This document shows, one piece after another, positions 34,581 to 42,845 of a stretch of 64,000 bases of DNA; the stretch's first letter is position 1, and every line of letters starts with the position of its first letter. This DNA comes from ECT2AJA-110-A sp035399845. GTDB taxonomy: Bacteria; Planctomycetota; Phycisphaerae; UBA1845; UTPLA1. The DNA is taken from the NCBI GenBank assembly GCA_035399845.1, contig DAOPJV010000029.1, positions 13,164-77,163 on the forward strand. Reading direction: 5' to 3'. The position numbers were made by a program, and so were the translations under genes. Under the pieces are notes generated by a model. It was not told the DNA's origin, searched no databases, and saw nothing but the letters and a program-made list of their open reading frames with translations.

Positions 34581-37500
34581 TCAGCCCGCTCGAACCAATC
34601 GCAGGCCAAAGTCCTTCATCTCATAGATTGTCGTCCCATCGACTGTCAGAAATCCACTCGCGACCACGAGCGGCGCGTCGCCGTCCTCGACCCGCGTGAT
34701 GGCGGCCTCGACCTCGACGCGCCGGTTCGTCGGCAGAATCTGCCCGCGGTAGGCCCACGTGTGCTCCAGCCCCGTCGCGATCGCCTCGAAGCGATGCGTC
34801 GCCATCAGCTCCGGCCAGCGCTCCATCGCGTACGCCTTCAGCAACTGCAGGAACGACTCCAGCCCCAGCGAGCCCGGCCATACGGGGTCCTGATGGAAGT
34901 GCGCCTTGAAGAACCACGCGTCGGGGTCGACCGGCGCCGAGCCGAGCACAAAGCCCAGCCCGTTGGGACCGCCCTCGAGCGCCAGCGCGTCGATACGATC
35001 CAGCATCAGGAACGCCCGCGCCGGCTGGGACAGCCCTTCAAAGGTCGGCGCCACGCCCTCCGCCTGCTCCGGTTCCCACGGCGCCCGCTTCTCGATCTCG
35101 AATGTCGTCGCCCTGGCCAGCGCCGCGTTGTCCGGTGTCAGCCGGCGCCCCTTCGCGTCACGAATGCCGATCTGCTGCGACAACGCCGCCTTCGAGAAGA
35201 AACCGAACGACGTCACGCCCTCGTACACGACGCCCTGCGCGTCGAACACCTGCATGTCATATTCCTGGATGATCATGCCGCCGGCCTCGTTAACGTTCGT
35301 CATGCGAACGCGGACCGTCAGCGTTCCGGTTCCCGGGTGGATTTCACGATGCAGCGTCGCCGTTCCGCCCAGGTTGCGGAAGCTCACATCCGTCCGGCTC
35401 CGCAGGGCCGACCCGCAGTAGGCCGCCAGCCAGCCACAGGGCTGCAGCGCCGCTTCAAGAAGCACGGCAAAGGCCATCGTGGGTTGCCGGTTCGCGGAGA
35501 AATACCACGCGTCCCCCGGGACGTCGTACTCCGAGGTGATCCAGTCCGTCCGCTGCAGCACGAAGGGTTCGTCGTTCACCTCGACAACACGATCCATGAA
35601 CTGGAACGGCGGTCCGGGCAGCCGCGCAATCACACGATCGTGATCGAAGACGCGATAGGGTTCGCCAAACGCCTCCGAAGGATTGCCATTCGAATACGCC
35701 AGGATCGACGCCTTGTCGTAAATTGCGGGCGACTGAGTGCAGGATGGGCCACGCCCACCATGATCATCGAGGGCGCCACTGTCTTCCTGGTGGGCATGGC
35801 CCACCCTACCAGTTTGACTTTTTTGAATTTCGGAGTTTTGACGTTTCCAAACGTCATCTCGCTGGAATGAGAATCCCTTCTCGTTCCCATCCGCGTGAAA
35901 CGACTGGCCGGCCGAATAGGTTTCAGCTTTCAGCTTTCGCCCCCAGATCTCCTCGATTCCCTCGCGCGTCATCCCCTTGAGCGAGAGCGACATGTCCAGC
36001 ATCTGAACGATCTTCCGCCCGTCGCCCAGCATCAGCGCGTCGGCGATCACGTAGGGTTCGGGCCCATACCCGATTTCCTTGATGTCGACCTCGTAGTGGA
36101 CTTTCTGTGTCGCCTGCGTGACGGGGCCTCGGCATTTCAGCGCGCTCGGGATCCCATGCAGCGGCTGATACGACACGCCCGCCTGCTCGCCGACCCAGCC
36201 CATGCGAAGCAGGAAGAACCGCAGTGCGTGCACGCAGCACTCATACATCAGCGTGCCGGGCATCGTCATGTCGTCGATGAAGTGGCAGGTCAGGAACCAG
36301 TCGTCGGGATGAATGTCCGCCTCGGCGCGGATGCGTCCGAGACCGAACCGACCACCCTTCGGGTCGAGTTCCAGCACGCGATCGAACAACTTCATGCGAC
36401 CGCCGGGCAGTCGCAGCGGATCATTCAGGCCCAGCCCCGCGAACATGGCGCCGAAGCAGCCTTCCAGATCCCCATTCCGCAGCGCCGCCACCTGGGCGTC
36501 GGAATACGTTTCAACGCGATCGAAGGGAACAAGCGCCCGCCACGACGGATCGCGCCGACCGGCCATCGGCGCCGAATCCTCCGCGGTCACAATGATACCG
36601 CCGGAGTTTGCAATCTCTTCATCCGTGAAGAACCCGGCGCAGCCCTTCCGCATCGTCAGTACGAGCCGATCGCCGATCGTCCCGTCGAACCGGAAGAAGA
36701 ACAGGTAGGTTTCCCCCTGCTTCACGAATCGATCGATGTGAATGTCGTAGCGAATCGTCTCGCCCACGCGCGGCAGTTCACTGTGGAATTCGACCGTCGC
36801 GTCGAGCAGACGATAGGCCCGCGTCCCCTTCACCCGCAGATCGATCCCGAGATAGCTGCAGAGAAACAGGTCCGCCTGCCCCGCCTCGACCGTGATACAG
36901 ACGGGCGCGACACCACCGTCCAGGTACCAGGCGCCCGGCAGAACGTCATGCTCAGTCACCACGCGGCCATGCGTCAGCGACGCAATCTCCGCTTCCACAT
37001 CCAGTATGCGATCGACCAGCATCAGCGGCTCGGCCGGCAGTCGCACGCGCACGGGATAGGCGTCGACACTCGCAAACTGCGGTCCCAGCACATTCGCGAG
37101 CTTGCCGATGGCAAACTCCATGCACAGATCGCGCGGAAACATCGCCGCCGGCGCCGTCGATTGCGCCGCCGGGTGGCCCACCCCTTCAGGGGTGGGGTCA
37201 CGATGATCGAGCGCGCCAGAATCGATCGATCCTCCATCAATCTCCAGCGCGTCGAAAGAAACGGAATCTCGCGGCGCGTCGAACGCCTCTTGCGCCAACT
37301 GGTGGGCATGGCCCACCCTACCGTCGGCCGGGTGGCCCATCCCTTCAGGGGTGGGGGCGCGACGATCAAGCGCGCCAGAATCGATCGATCCTCCATCAAT
37401 CTCCAGCGCGTCGAAAGAAACGGAATCTCGCGGCGCGTCGAACGCCTCTTGCGCCAACTGGTGGGCATGGCCCACCCTACCGTCGGCCGGGTGGCCCATC

Positions 37501-40500
37501 CCTTCAGGGGTGGGGGCGCGACGATCAAGCGCGCCAGAATCGATCGATCCTCCATCAATCTCCAGCGCGTCGAAAGAAACGGAATCTCGCGGCGCGTCGA
37601 ACGCCTCCGGCGAAATCCCCGCGCGCATCGCCGCTTCGACGAGTTCCATCTGCAACCGCGTCGCGCTCAGCAGCCCTTCGCGTCCCGCCTCGGCGAATCG
37701 CATGAACGCCTCATGCGCCGCCGCCGTTGACGCCGCCGCCTCCATCATCGCCTGCGCATGCTCGGGCATCGCATCCAACTCCATCAAGCCATCCGGGTGG
37801 CCCATCCCGCGAGATTCTGCCGGGTGGCCCACCCCTTCAGGGGTGGGGGCGCGACGATCAAGCGCGCCGGAATCGTCCGAACCCCCATCCGTCTCCAGCG
37901 CGTCAAAAGAAACCTGATCTCCCGGGTGGCCAACCCCTTCAGGGGTGGGGGCGCGACGATCAAGCTCGCCGGAATCGTCCGAACCCCCATCCGTCTCCAG
38001 CGCGTCAAAAGAAACCTGATCTCCCGGGTGGCCAACCCCTTCAGGGGTGGGGGCGCGACGATCAAGCTCGCCGGAATCGTCCGAACCCCCATCCGTCTCC
38101 AGCGCGTCGAAAGAAACCTGATCTCCCGACGAGTCGAGCGCCAATTGGTGGGCACAGCCCACCCTGCAAAATGCATCCAACCCCTGCGGCAAAGCCGGCC
38201 GACCACCGACCGGCACGGACACGATGCGTCGCCCTCGCCCTTCGCTCGGATTGCCGGCATTCTGACGCTCTTCAATATCCACGTTTCGGCGTCTCGACGA
38301 GCCGCCCAGTCGCGCCAGGTCCACAGTCAGGCGCTCCGCCAGGCACGCCGCCGCCAGCCGCATGACAGCCGCTGTCTCACGTTCGCCCGGCCCCGCCCCG
38401 ATCGACATCGCGAAGTGCGGCCGATCGCCCAGGATCCGACGGATCATCCGTGTGCACGACGCCTGCGGTCCCGCCTCGATAAACACGCGAACACCGTCGG
38501 CGTACGCCTGTTCAACGAGCTTCGAGAAATCGAAACCGTGCAGCGCCTGCGCCGTGATTGACTCCGCCGCCGTTGCCTGCGTCACGTCATAGGCGCGGCC
38601 GAGATGGCAACTGTAGTACCGCAGCAGGGGATCGGGGCGCGTCTCCATCACGTGCAGGGCGAGGTAGGCGTCCTCCACCTCACGCACAGCATCGAAGTGA
38701 ACGGTCGGCACACCATCAACGGGCACGGCTCGCGTCTTCAGTCGTTCACCGACAATCGCCAGCGCGTCCGGCAGACCGCCGACGACGCATTCCTTCGGCG
38801 CGTTGACGATCATGAGTCGCGCATGCGACACGCCGTCGAGCGCCGCGCGAACCTCCTCCGCCGGCTTCGCAAAGATGACGCTCCGCCAGCTCGCCGCCTG
38901 CGCGTCATCAAGCCCCCACGCGCGCTTCAGGGCGTCGCGTTCGGCGTAGAGATCACTCCGGAACAGATTCGACGCGCTCATTCGACGCCACATCTCGTCG
39001 GCGTCGGGCCAGGCGCGCGTCGCGAACAGGCTCGTCGATTCGCCAAGGCTGTAGCCGATCACGCTCGAAGGTCGCAGACCGATGTCGCGCAGCAGATCGT
39101 GTGTCAGGACGCCATAGGCGACTTGCGCGAAGATCACGCGCCGCATGTCCTCGCAGGCCCGCGCCGTGGCGTCCCGCTCCCAGCCCTCGGACCAGTCGTG
39201 TCGATAGGGCGCGAACCAGTTAACCATGCTGTGCGAGGCCAGATGGGCGTACTCTCGATCGAGCGATCGAACCACGTGCGGCCATTGCGCCGCAATCTCC
39301 CGCCCCATCCCGACGAAGTGATTCCCCGACCCGGGAAACACAAACGCAACCCCCGACGCCCGTGCATCGAGCCCCGGGTGGCCCACCCTTTCAAGGGTGG
39401 GGTCGCGATGATCAGGCTCGCCGGATTCGATCGAACGTCCATCGGACTTCAGCGCGTCAGGCGACGCGTGGGCGCCTCGATCGACGAGCAGCCCTCCATC
39501 CAACGGGTGGCCCATCCCTTCAGGGGCGGGGGCGCGATCATCGACCTCTCCGGACGCTCCCGACGCGGAACACCCCATCGGCGCGGGCGAATACCAGATC
39601 CCACCGCGCCCATCGAGTCGCGTGTCACGCCGTGACTGCAGATGCTCCATCGCCTCATCGACACGCGACGTCAGCTCCGCGAAGGAATCCGCCGTCAGCG
39701 CGACACATCGCGCATCCGTCGCGCGATGAAGCGCAATCGCCTCGCTCCACACAGTCTCGATCGATTGCCCTGACGACTCGGCCTTCGCCGACATCGCTCG
39801 CAGCGACGTCAGCTTCTCTACAATCTCCGCGGTGTCAGCGCCACTGCAGGCAAACACAAAGGGCCGCGGGGCGCCGATGGGCGAGCCGCCGGCAGGATCA
39901 TCCTCCGCCGCGACGCCCACGCGCTCCTCCAGCACAACATGCGCCGCATTGCCGTCCGTGGATAACGCCGTTACGCCGGCGCGGCGAGGCCCCGCCGCGC
40001 GATCCTGACGCCAGTACATCGGCGCGAGCGGTATGTTCGCGCCCATCGCATGCAGCGCGTCACGCGCGTCGTCGCTTCCGATGACGCCGCCGTTCACGCC
40101 AGCGCCGACAGCAGGCGCGTCGGCCGGCAGTATTCGCTCATGAATCACGAGCGCCGCCCGAACAAGCGACACCATGCCCGACGCGGCGCCACACGCGCCC
40201 ACGTCGCCATAGGCCGCGCCCAGCGTCAGCCCCGCGCCCTTCGCGTCGGCCACGCGCTCAGACGTCGCGTCACGATCGGCCATCACGTCGCGAATCGCGA
40301 GAATCTCCTCACCATCCCGCGCCACGTTCCCGCAGGCCGCCCGCTCGATGTATCCGATGGATGACGCCGGCGCGTCAACGCGCTCCAGCGCTCTGCGCAT
40401 CGCCGTGGAAATCGCGTCCCGACTCGACGCCCCGCTCAGCTCGCCGCCGTCCGTCGCCGCGCCGACGCCGCGCACAATCGCATACACACGATCGCCGTCG

Positions 40501-42695
40501 CGTTCGGCGTCGCTCAGTCGCTTCAGAACGACAGTCGCGGCGCCCTCACCGATCACGGCGCCCGTCAGCGCGTCGCCGCGCGACAGCGCCAGGCGCCAGT
40601 CGCCCGCCAGGTCCACGGCGCCCACAACACACACATCCGTCTCGCCCCACTGGAGCGATCGCATCGCGACATCCAGCGCCCGAAGCCCCGACGTCTCCTC
40701 ACTCGATACGCCGAAGCTCGGCCCGCCGAATCGAAACTCCCGCGCGATCCGACTGGCAATCATCCCGCCGAGATTGCCCACGACGCCCGGCGCATTCAGT
40801 GGCGCCTGAATCGACGCAATCAGGCGATCCGTCCACGCCGCCATTGCGGCGCTGTCGAGCGACAGCCCCAGGCGCTCGGCCCAATGCGGCGCCACCTGCC
40901 GAAGCCACCAGCGAAGATGGAAATTCGTCGTCTCGGGATCGAGCGCCATCCCGACGATCACACCCCATCGCGGTCGCGCTTCCTTCGCATTCAACGACGC
41001 GTCGCGCATCGCCGCCGCCACGCTCTTCAGCATCACGAGCTGCTGCGGCAGAATCTCCGCGATTTCATTCGGCGGGATCTTGAATTCACCCGTCGCCACA
41101 TCGATCCGATCGAGATACGCCCCGATGTCGAGTCCGTTCAAAGCGTCGCCGAGCATGGACTCGGCGCCGCGCCAACGCGTCGCGCTCCGCTCGCCGAAGG
41201 CCGACGCCCCCGCAAACACGACATCCCGAAATGCGCCGAGGCCTTCCGCCTCGCCGAATCGCGCGTCCATTCCGACGATCGCAATCGGCGCCAGCGTCGC
41301 CGGCCGCGTGACGACGCAGCTCGCCTTCGCCGTGGCCTCGCCCGCCTCCTCAATCAACACATGGGCGTTGATGCCGCCGAATCCAAAGGCGCTCACGGCC
41401 GCGCGCCGGAGTCCATCGGCCGCGCGGGGTTCCCACGGCGCCGCCTCTGTCGGCACGTAAAACGCGCTGCCCGCCAGCGGGATCACATCCCCGCTGTCAC
41501 GATAGTTCGCCGACGGCGGAATCACGCCGGTCCGCATGGCCATCAGCGTCTTGATCAACCCCGCCGCGCCGGCGCCCGTCAGCAGATGTCCGATCATCGA
41601 CTTGATGGAGCCGATCGCGCATCGCCGATCATCCTGCGTGTCCGTCTCCCACAGCGCGCGCAGGCTGCGCACTTCGACAGCGTCGCCCAGCGGTGTGCCC
41701 GTTCCGTGACACTCGACCAGTTCCACGTCGCCGGGCCGCCAGCCCGCCATCTCGTACGCCGCGCGCATCGCGCGAAGCTGCCCCTCGCTGTCCGGCGCCA
41801 GCAGGCTTCCGCCGATGTCATTCGAAAGACCGATCCCGCGAATCACGCCGTAGATCACGTCGCCATCGCGTCGCGCGTCATCGAGACGTTTCAGCACGAC
41901 AGCGCCGGCGCCTTCGCCGACGACGAGCCCATCGCTGGACGCGTCAAACGGTGCGCACACACCCGAGCGCGACAGCGCCTTGAGCTGCGTGAACCCCATC
42001 TGCGTATAAAGGCAGTCCGGGCGCGATACGCCGCCGGCAATCATCGCGTCGCATTCGCCGAGCCGAAGCGCATCGCAGGCCAGTTTCACGGCGTAGAGGC
42101 TCGATGCGCAGGCCGCGTCCAGCGTGAAGGATCCGCCGCCCAGTCCCAGCGCCTCGGCCACCAGGGCGCCGGGCAGCGCCGTCGCCCGGGCGTTCATCGG
42201 ATCCACGGTTCGATAGAAGGGCGCCGACTCGGACGCGCCGACCTGTGCGAAGACCTCCCGACGGAATCGCTCACCCAGCGTTTCGCGCGTCATCGCCGAC
42301 GCGCCTTCCGTCGGCAGCGCAATGGCCGCGAGGATCACGCCGATGCGCGACCGATCAACGCCGGCCATCTTCGCATCGCGAAACGCCTGCGCCCCCGCGT
42401 GGACGGCCATCGAATAAACAGGATCCAGTCGGGAGATGATCGACGCGTCAATGGAGAGGCCCAGCGCGTCGGCGTCCAGGGCGAACGCGTCATCGACGAA
42501 ACAGCCATAGACACTCGCGACGCTGTCGGGACCGTAGCCGATGGGAACGCGCGCCGGGTCCACGACCCAGCGTCCCGCCGGCGCCGGTCGCGAAAAGGCG
42601 CGTCCGTTCGCGATGTTCGACCAGAAGGTCCCGACGTCGAACGCGCCGGGAAAAACGCCGCCAAGACCCACGATGGCGATCGGGCAATCCCGCAT
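34581..42695 (-). CDS. pfaC: PUFA synthase subunit PfaC-like: KS - CLF - AT - DH - DH, with in-frame repeat linkers
   Basis: About 2704 residues, from ATG 42695 (ATG 42704 also possible); the open frame further upstream is repeat sequence. Domains in order: ketosynthase, residues 1-440, active Cys196 in DAACASS; chain-length-factor KS, about 490-960, where the Cys is replaced by Glu667 (SSEETSG); acyltransferase, about 1110-1470, Ser1216 in GYSLGES; two FabA-like dehydratase regions with His2138 (CHFIDDMTMPG) and His2599 (AHFHQDPVWPG), each preceded by a non-catalytic hot-dog half. A fused AT between CLF and DH is the myxobacterial Pfa3 plan; the marine type has AT as separate PfaB. The AGPAT domain that ends some Pfa3 proteins is absent. 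Linkers CLF-AT, AT-DH and DH-DH contain palindromic-repeat-encoded peptides. It acts with PfaA and PfaD to build long-chain polyunsaturated fatty acids. Confidence 0.92.
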   Translation of the reverse strand: MRDCPIAIVGLGGVFPGAFDVGTFWSNIANGRAFSRPAPAGRWVVDPARVPIGYGPDSVASVYGCFVDDAFALDADALGLSIDASIISRLDPVYSMAVHAGAQAFRDAKMAGVDRSRIGVILAAIALPTEGASAMTRETLGERFRREVFAQVGASESAPFYRTVDPMNARATALPGALVAEALGLGGGSFTLDAACASSLYAVKLACDALRLGECDAMIAGGVSRPDCLYTQMGFTQLKALSRSGVCAPFDASSDGLVVGEGAGAVVLKRLDDARRDGDVIYGVIRGIGLSNDIGGSLLAPDSEGQLRAMRAAYEMAGWRPGDVELVECHGTGTPLGDAVEVRSLRALWETDTQDDRRCAIGSIKSMIGHLLTGAGAAGLIKTLMAMRTGVIPPSANYRDSGDVIPLAGSAFYVPTEAAPWEPRAADGLRRAAVSAFGFGGINAHVLIEEAGEATAKASCVVTRPATLAPIAIVGMDARFGEAEGLGAFRDVVFAGASAFGERSATRWRGAESMLGDALNGLDIGAYLDRIDVATGEFKIPPNEIAEILPQQLVMLKSVAAAMRDASLNAKEARPRWGVIVGMALDPETTNFHLRWWLRQVAPHWAERLGLSLDSAAMAAWTDRLIASIQAPLNAPGVVGNLGGMIASRIAREFRFGGPSFGVSSEETSGLRALDVAMRSLQWGETDVCVVGAVDLAGDWRLALSRGDALTGAVIGEGAATVVLKRLSDAERDGDRVYAIVRGVGAATDGGELSGASSRDAISTAMRRALERVDAPASSIGYIERAACGNVARDGEEILAIRDVMADRDATSERVADAKGAGLTLGAAYGDVGACGAASGMVSLVRAALVIHERILPADAPAVGAGVNGGVIGSDDARDALHAMGANIPLAPMYWRQDRAAGPRRAGVTALSTDGNAAHVVLEERVGVAAEDDPAGGSPIGAPRPFVFACSGADTAEIVEKLTSLRAMSAKAESSGQSIETVWSEAIALHRATDARCVALTADSFAELTSRVDEAMEHLQSRRDTRLDGRGGIWYSPAPMGCSASGASGEVDDRAPAPEGMGHPLDGGLLVDRGAHASPDALKSDGRSIESGEPDHRDPTLERVGHPGLDARASGVAFVFPGSGNHFVGMGREIAAQWPHVVRSLDREYAHLASHSMVNWFAPYRHDWSEGWERDATARACEDMRRVIFAQVAYGVLTHDLLRDIGLRPSSVIGYSLGESTSLFATRAWPDADEMWRRMSASNLFRSDLYAERDALKRAWGLDDAQAASWRSVIFAKPAEEVRAALDGVSHARLMIVNAPKECVVGGLPDALAIVGERLKTRAVPVDGVPTVHFDAVREVEDAYLALHVMETRPDPLLRYYSCHLGRAYDVTQATAAESITAQALHGFDFSKLVEQAYADGVRVFIEAGPQASCTRMIRRILGDRPHFAMSIGAGPGERETAAVMRLAAACLAERLTVDLARLGGSSRRRNVDIEERQNAGNPSEGRGRRIVSVPVGGRPALPQGLDAFCRVGCAHQLALDSSGDQVSFDALETDGGSDDSGELDRRAPTPEGVGHPGDQVSFDALETDGGSDDSGELDRRAPTPEGVGHPGDQVSFDALETDGGSDDSGALDRRAPTPEGVGHPAESRGMGHPDGLMELDAMPEHAQAMMEAAASTAAAHEAFMRFAEAGREGLLSATRLQMELVEAAMRAGISPEAFDAPRDSVSFDALEIDGGSIDSGALDRRAPTPEGMGHPADGRVGHAHQLAQEAFDAPRDSVSFDALEIDGGSIDSGALDRRAPTPEGMGHPADGRVGHAHQLAQEAFDAPRDSVSFDALEIDGGSIDSGALDHRDPTPEGVGHPAAQSTAPAAMFPRDLCMEFAIGKLANVLGPQFASVDAYPVRVRLPAEPLMLVDRILDVEAEIASLTHGRVVTEHDVLPGAWYLDGGVAPVCITVEAGQADLFLCSYLGIDLRVKGTRAYRLLDATVEFHSELPRVGETIRYDIHIDRFVKQGETYLFFFRFDGTIGDRLVLTMRKGCAGFFTDEEIANSGGIIVTAEDSAPMAGRRDPSWRALVPFDRVETYSDAQVAALRNGDLEGCFGAMFAGLGLNDPLRLPGGRMKLFDRVLELDPKGGRFGLGRIRAEADIHPDDWFLTCHFIDDMTMPGTLMYECCVHALRFFLLRMGWVGEQAGVSYQPLHGIPSALKCRGPVTQATQKVHYEVDIKEIGYGPEPYVIADALMLGDGRKIVQMLDMSLSLKGMTREGIEEIWGRKLKAETYSAGQSFHADGNEKGFSFQRDDVWKRQNSEIQKSQTGRVGHAHQEDSGALDDHGGRGPSCTQSPAIYDKASILAYSNGNPSEAFGEPYRVFDHDRVIARLPGPPFQFMDRVVEVNDEPFVLQRTDWITSEYDVPGDAWYFSANRQPTMAFAVLLEAALQPCGWLAAYCGSALRSRTDVSFRNLGGTATLHREIHPGTGTLTVRVRMTNVNEAGGMIIQEYDMQVFDAQGVVYEGVTSFGFFSKAALSQQIGIRDAKGRRLTPDNAALARATTFEIEKRAPWEPEQAEGVAPTFEGLSQPARAFLMLDRIDALALEGGPNGLGFVLGSAPVDPDAWFFKAHFHQDPVWPGSLGLESFLQLLKAYAMERWPELMATHRFEAIATGLEHTWAYRGQILPTNRRVEVEAAITRVEDGDAPLVVASGFLTVDGTTIYEMKDFGLRLVRAG
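35743..35887. repeat. In-frame F, G and D elements in the DH1-DH2 linker of the pfaC-like gene
   Basis: F copies lie at 35743-35759 and 35789-35805, the second encoding GRVGHAHQ. A T-rich G stretch (about 35812-35850) encodes KRQNSEIQKSQ. A D hairpin at 35864-35887 (arms GGAATGAGAA and TTCTCGTTCC, loop TCCC) encodes NEKGFSFQ. All stay in frame. Confidence 0.85.
37171..37630. repeat. 159-bp tandem repeat (about three copies) inside the pfaC-like gene
   Basis: Units begin at 37171, 37330 and 37489, 159 bp (53 codons) apart. Each joins an A element (37171-37208, 37330-37367, 37489-37526), a unique coding stretch, and in the first two units an F element (37301-37317, 37460-37476). The encoded unit runs from EAFDAPRDSVSFDALE through DRRAPTPEGMGHP to GRVGHAHQLAQ. 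The last two units are nearly identical at the DNA level, so the expansion is recent. The first copy has a GTCACGATGATC end and encodes DHRDPTPEGVGHP. Confidence 0.95.
37795..38163. repeat. 102-bp tandem repeat (three copies) plus F element inside the pfaC-like gene
   Basis: A elements at 37822-37859, 37924-37961 and 38026-38063 are exactly 102 bp (34 codons) apart and nearly identical between copies. Each unit encodes GDQVSFDALETDGGSDDSG then ELDRRAPTPEGVGHP. A truncated A copy lies at 37795-37808. An F palindrome (GGTGGGC-ACA-GCCCACC) is at 38147-38163. The array sits directly after the AT domain. Confidence 0.95.
39376..39542. repeat. Two in-frame A elements in the CLF-AT linker of the pfaC-like gene
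   Basis: 39376-39413 has arms CCCACCCT and AGGGTGGG, where the loop-closing C-G pair has become T-A; it encodes DHRDPTLERVGHP. 39505-39542 encodes DDRAPAPEGMGHP and has one stem mismatch. Both have the same orientation and frame as the other A copies in the operon. Confidence 0.9.
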
Positions 42696-42717
42696 CCGCC
42701 GCATCCCCCAATGTAGG

Positions 42718-42780
42718 GTGGACCACGCCCACCTCGAATGCGAGCGATCGCCCCCGATCCAATGATGGGCGTGGCCCACC
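42718..42780. repeat. F elements between pfaA and the pfaC-like gene
   Basis: GGTGGAC-CAC-GCCCACC (42718-42734, one mismatch) and GATGGGC-GTG-GCCCACC (42764-42780) occupy the leader of the pfaC-like gene. They could form competing hairpins near its start codon. Confidence 0.75.
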
Positions 42781-42845
42781 GGTTGACTATGCGTCCTGTT
42801 CGAGCGCCGCCCGACAATCAGGCGGGTTTCACTGCGACAGCGCGC

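Noticed and set aside
35895..37730. Plus-strand frame of 611 codons opposite the pfaC-like gene
   Set aside because: It reads the repeat array in the antisense frame. It has no domain, whereas the minus strand encodes catalytic dehydratase motifs.
37171..38163. CRISPR array
   Set aside because: Units are 102 or 159 bp and conserved along their full length. There are no variable spacers, the array is translated in frame, and no cas genes are nearby.
42696..42779. N-terminal extension of the pfaC-like protein (MGHAHHWIGG...)
   Set aside because: It is derived from an F palindrome in the leader. The KS domain begins directly after ATG 42695, with a GGGGGA stretch upstream.
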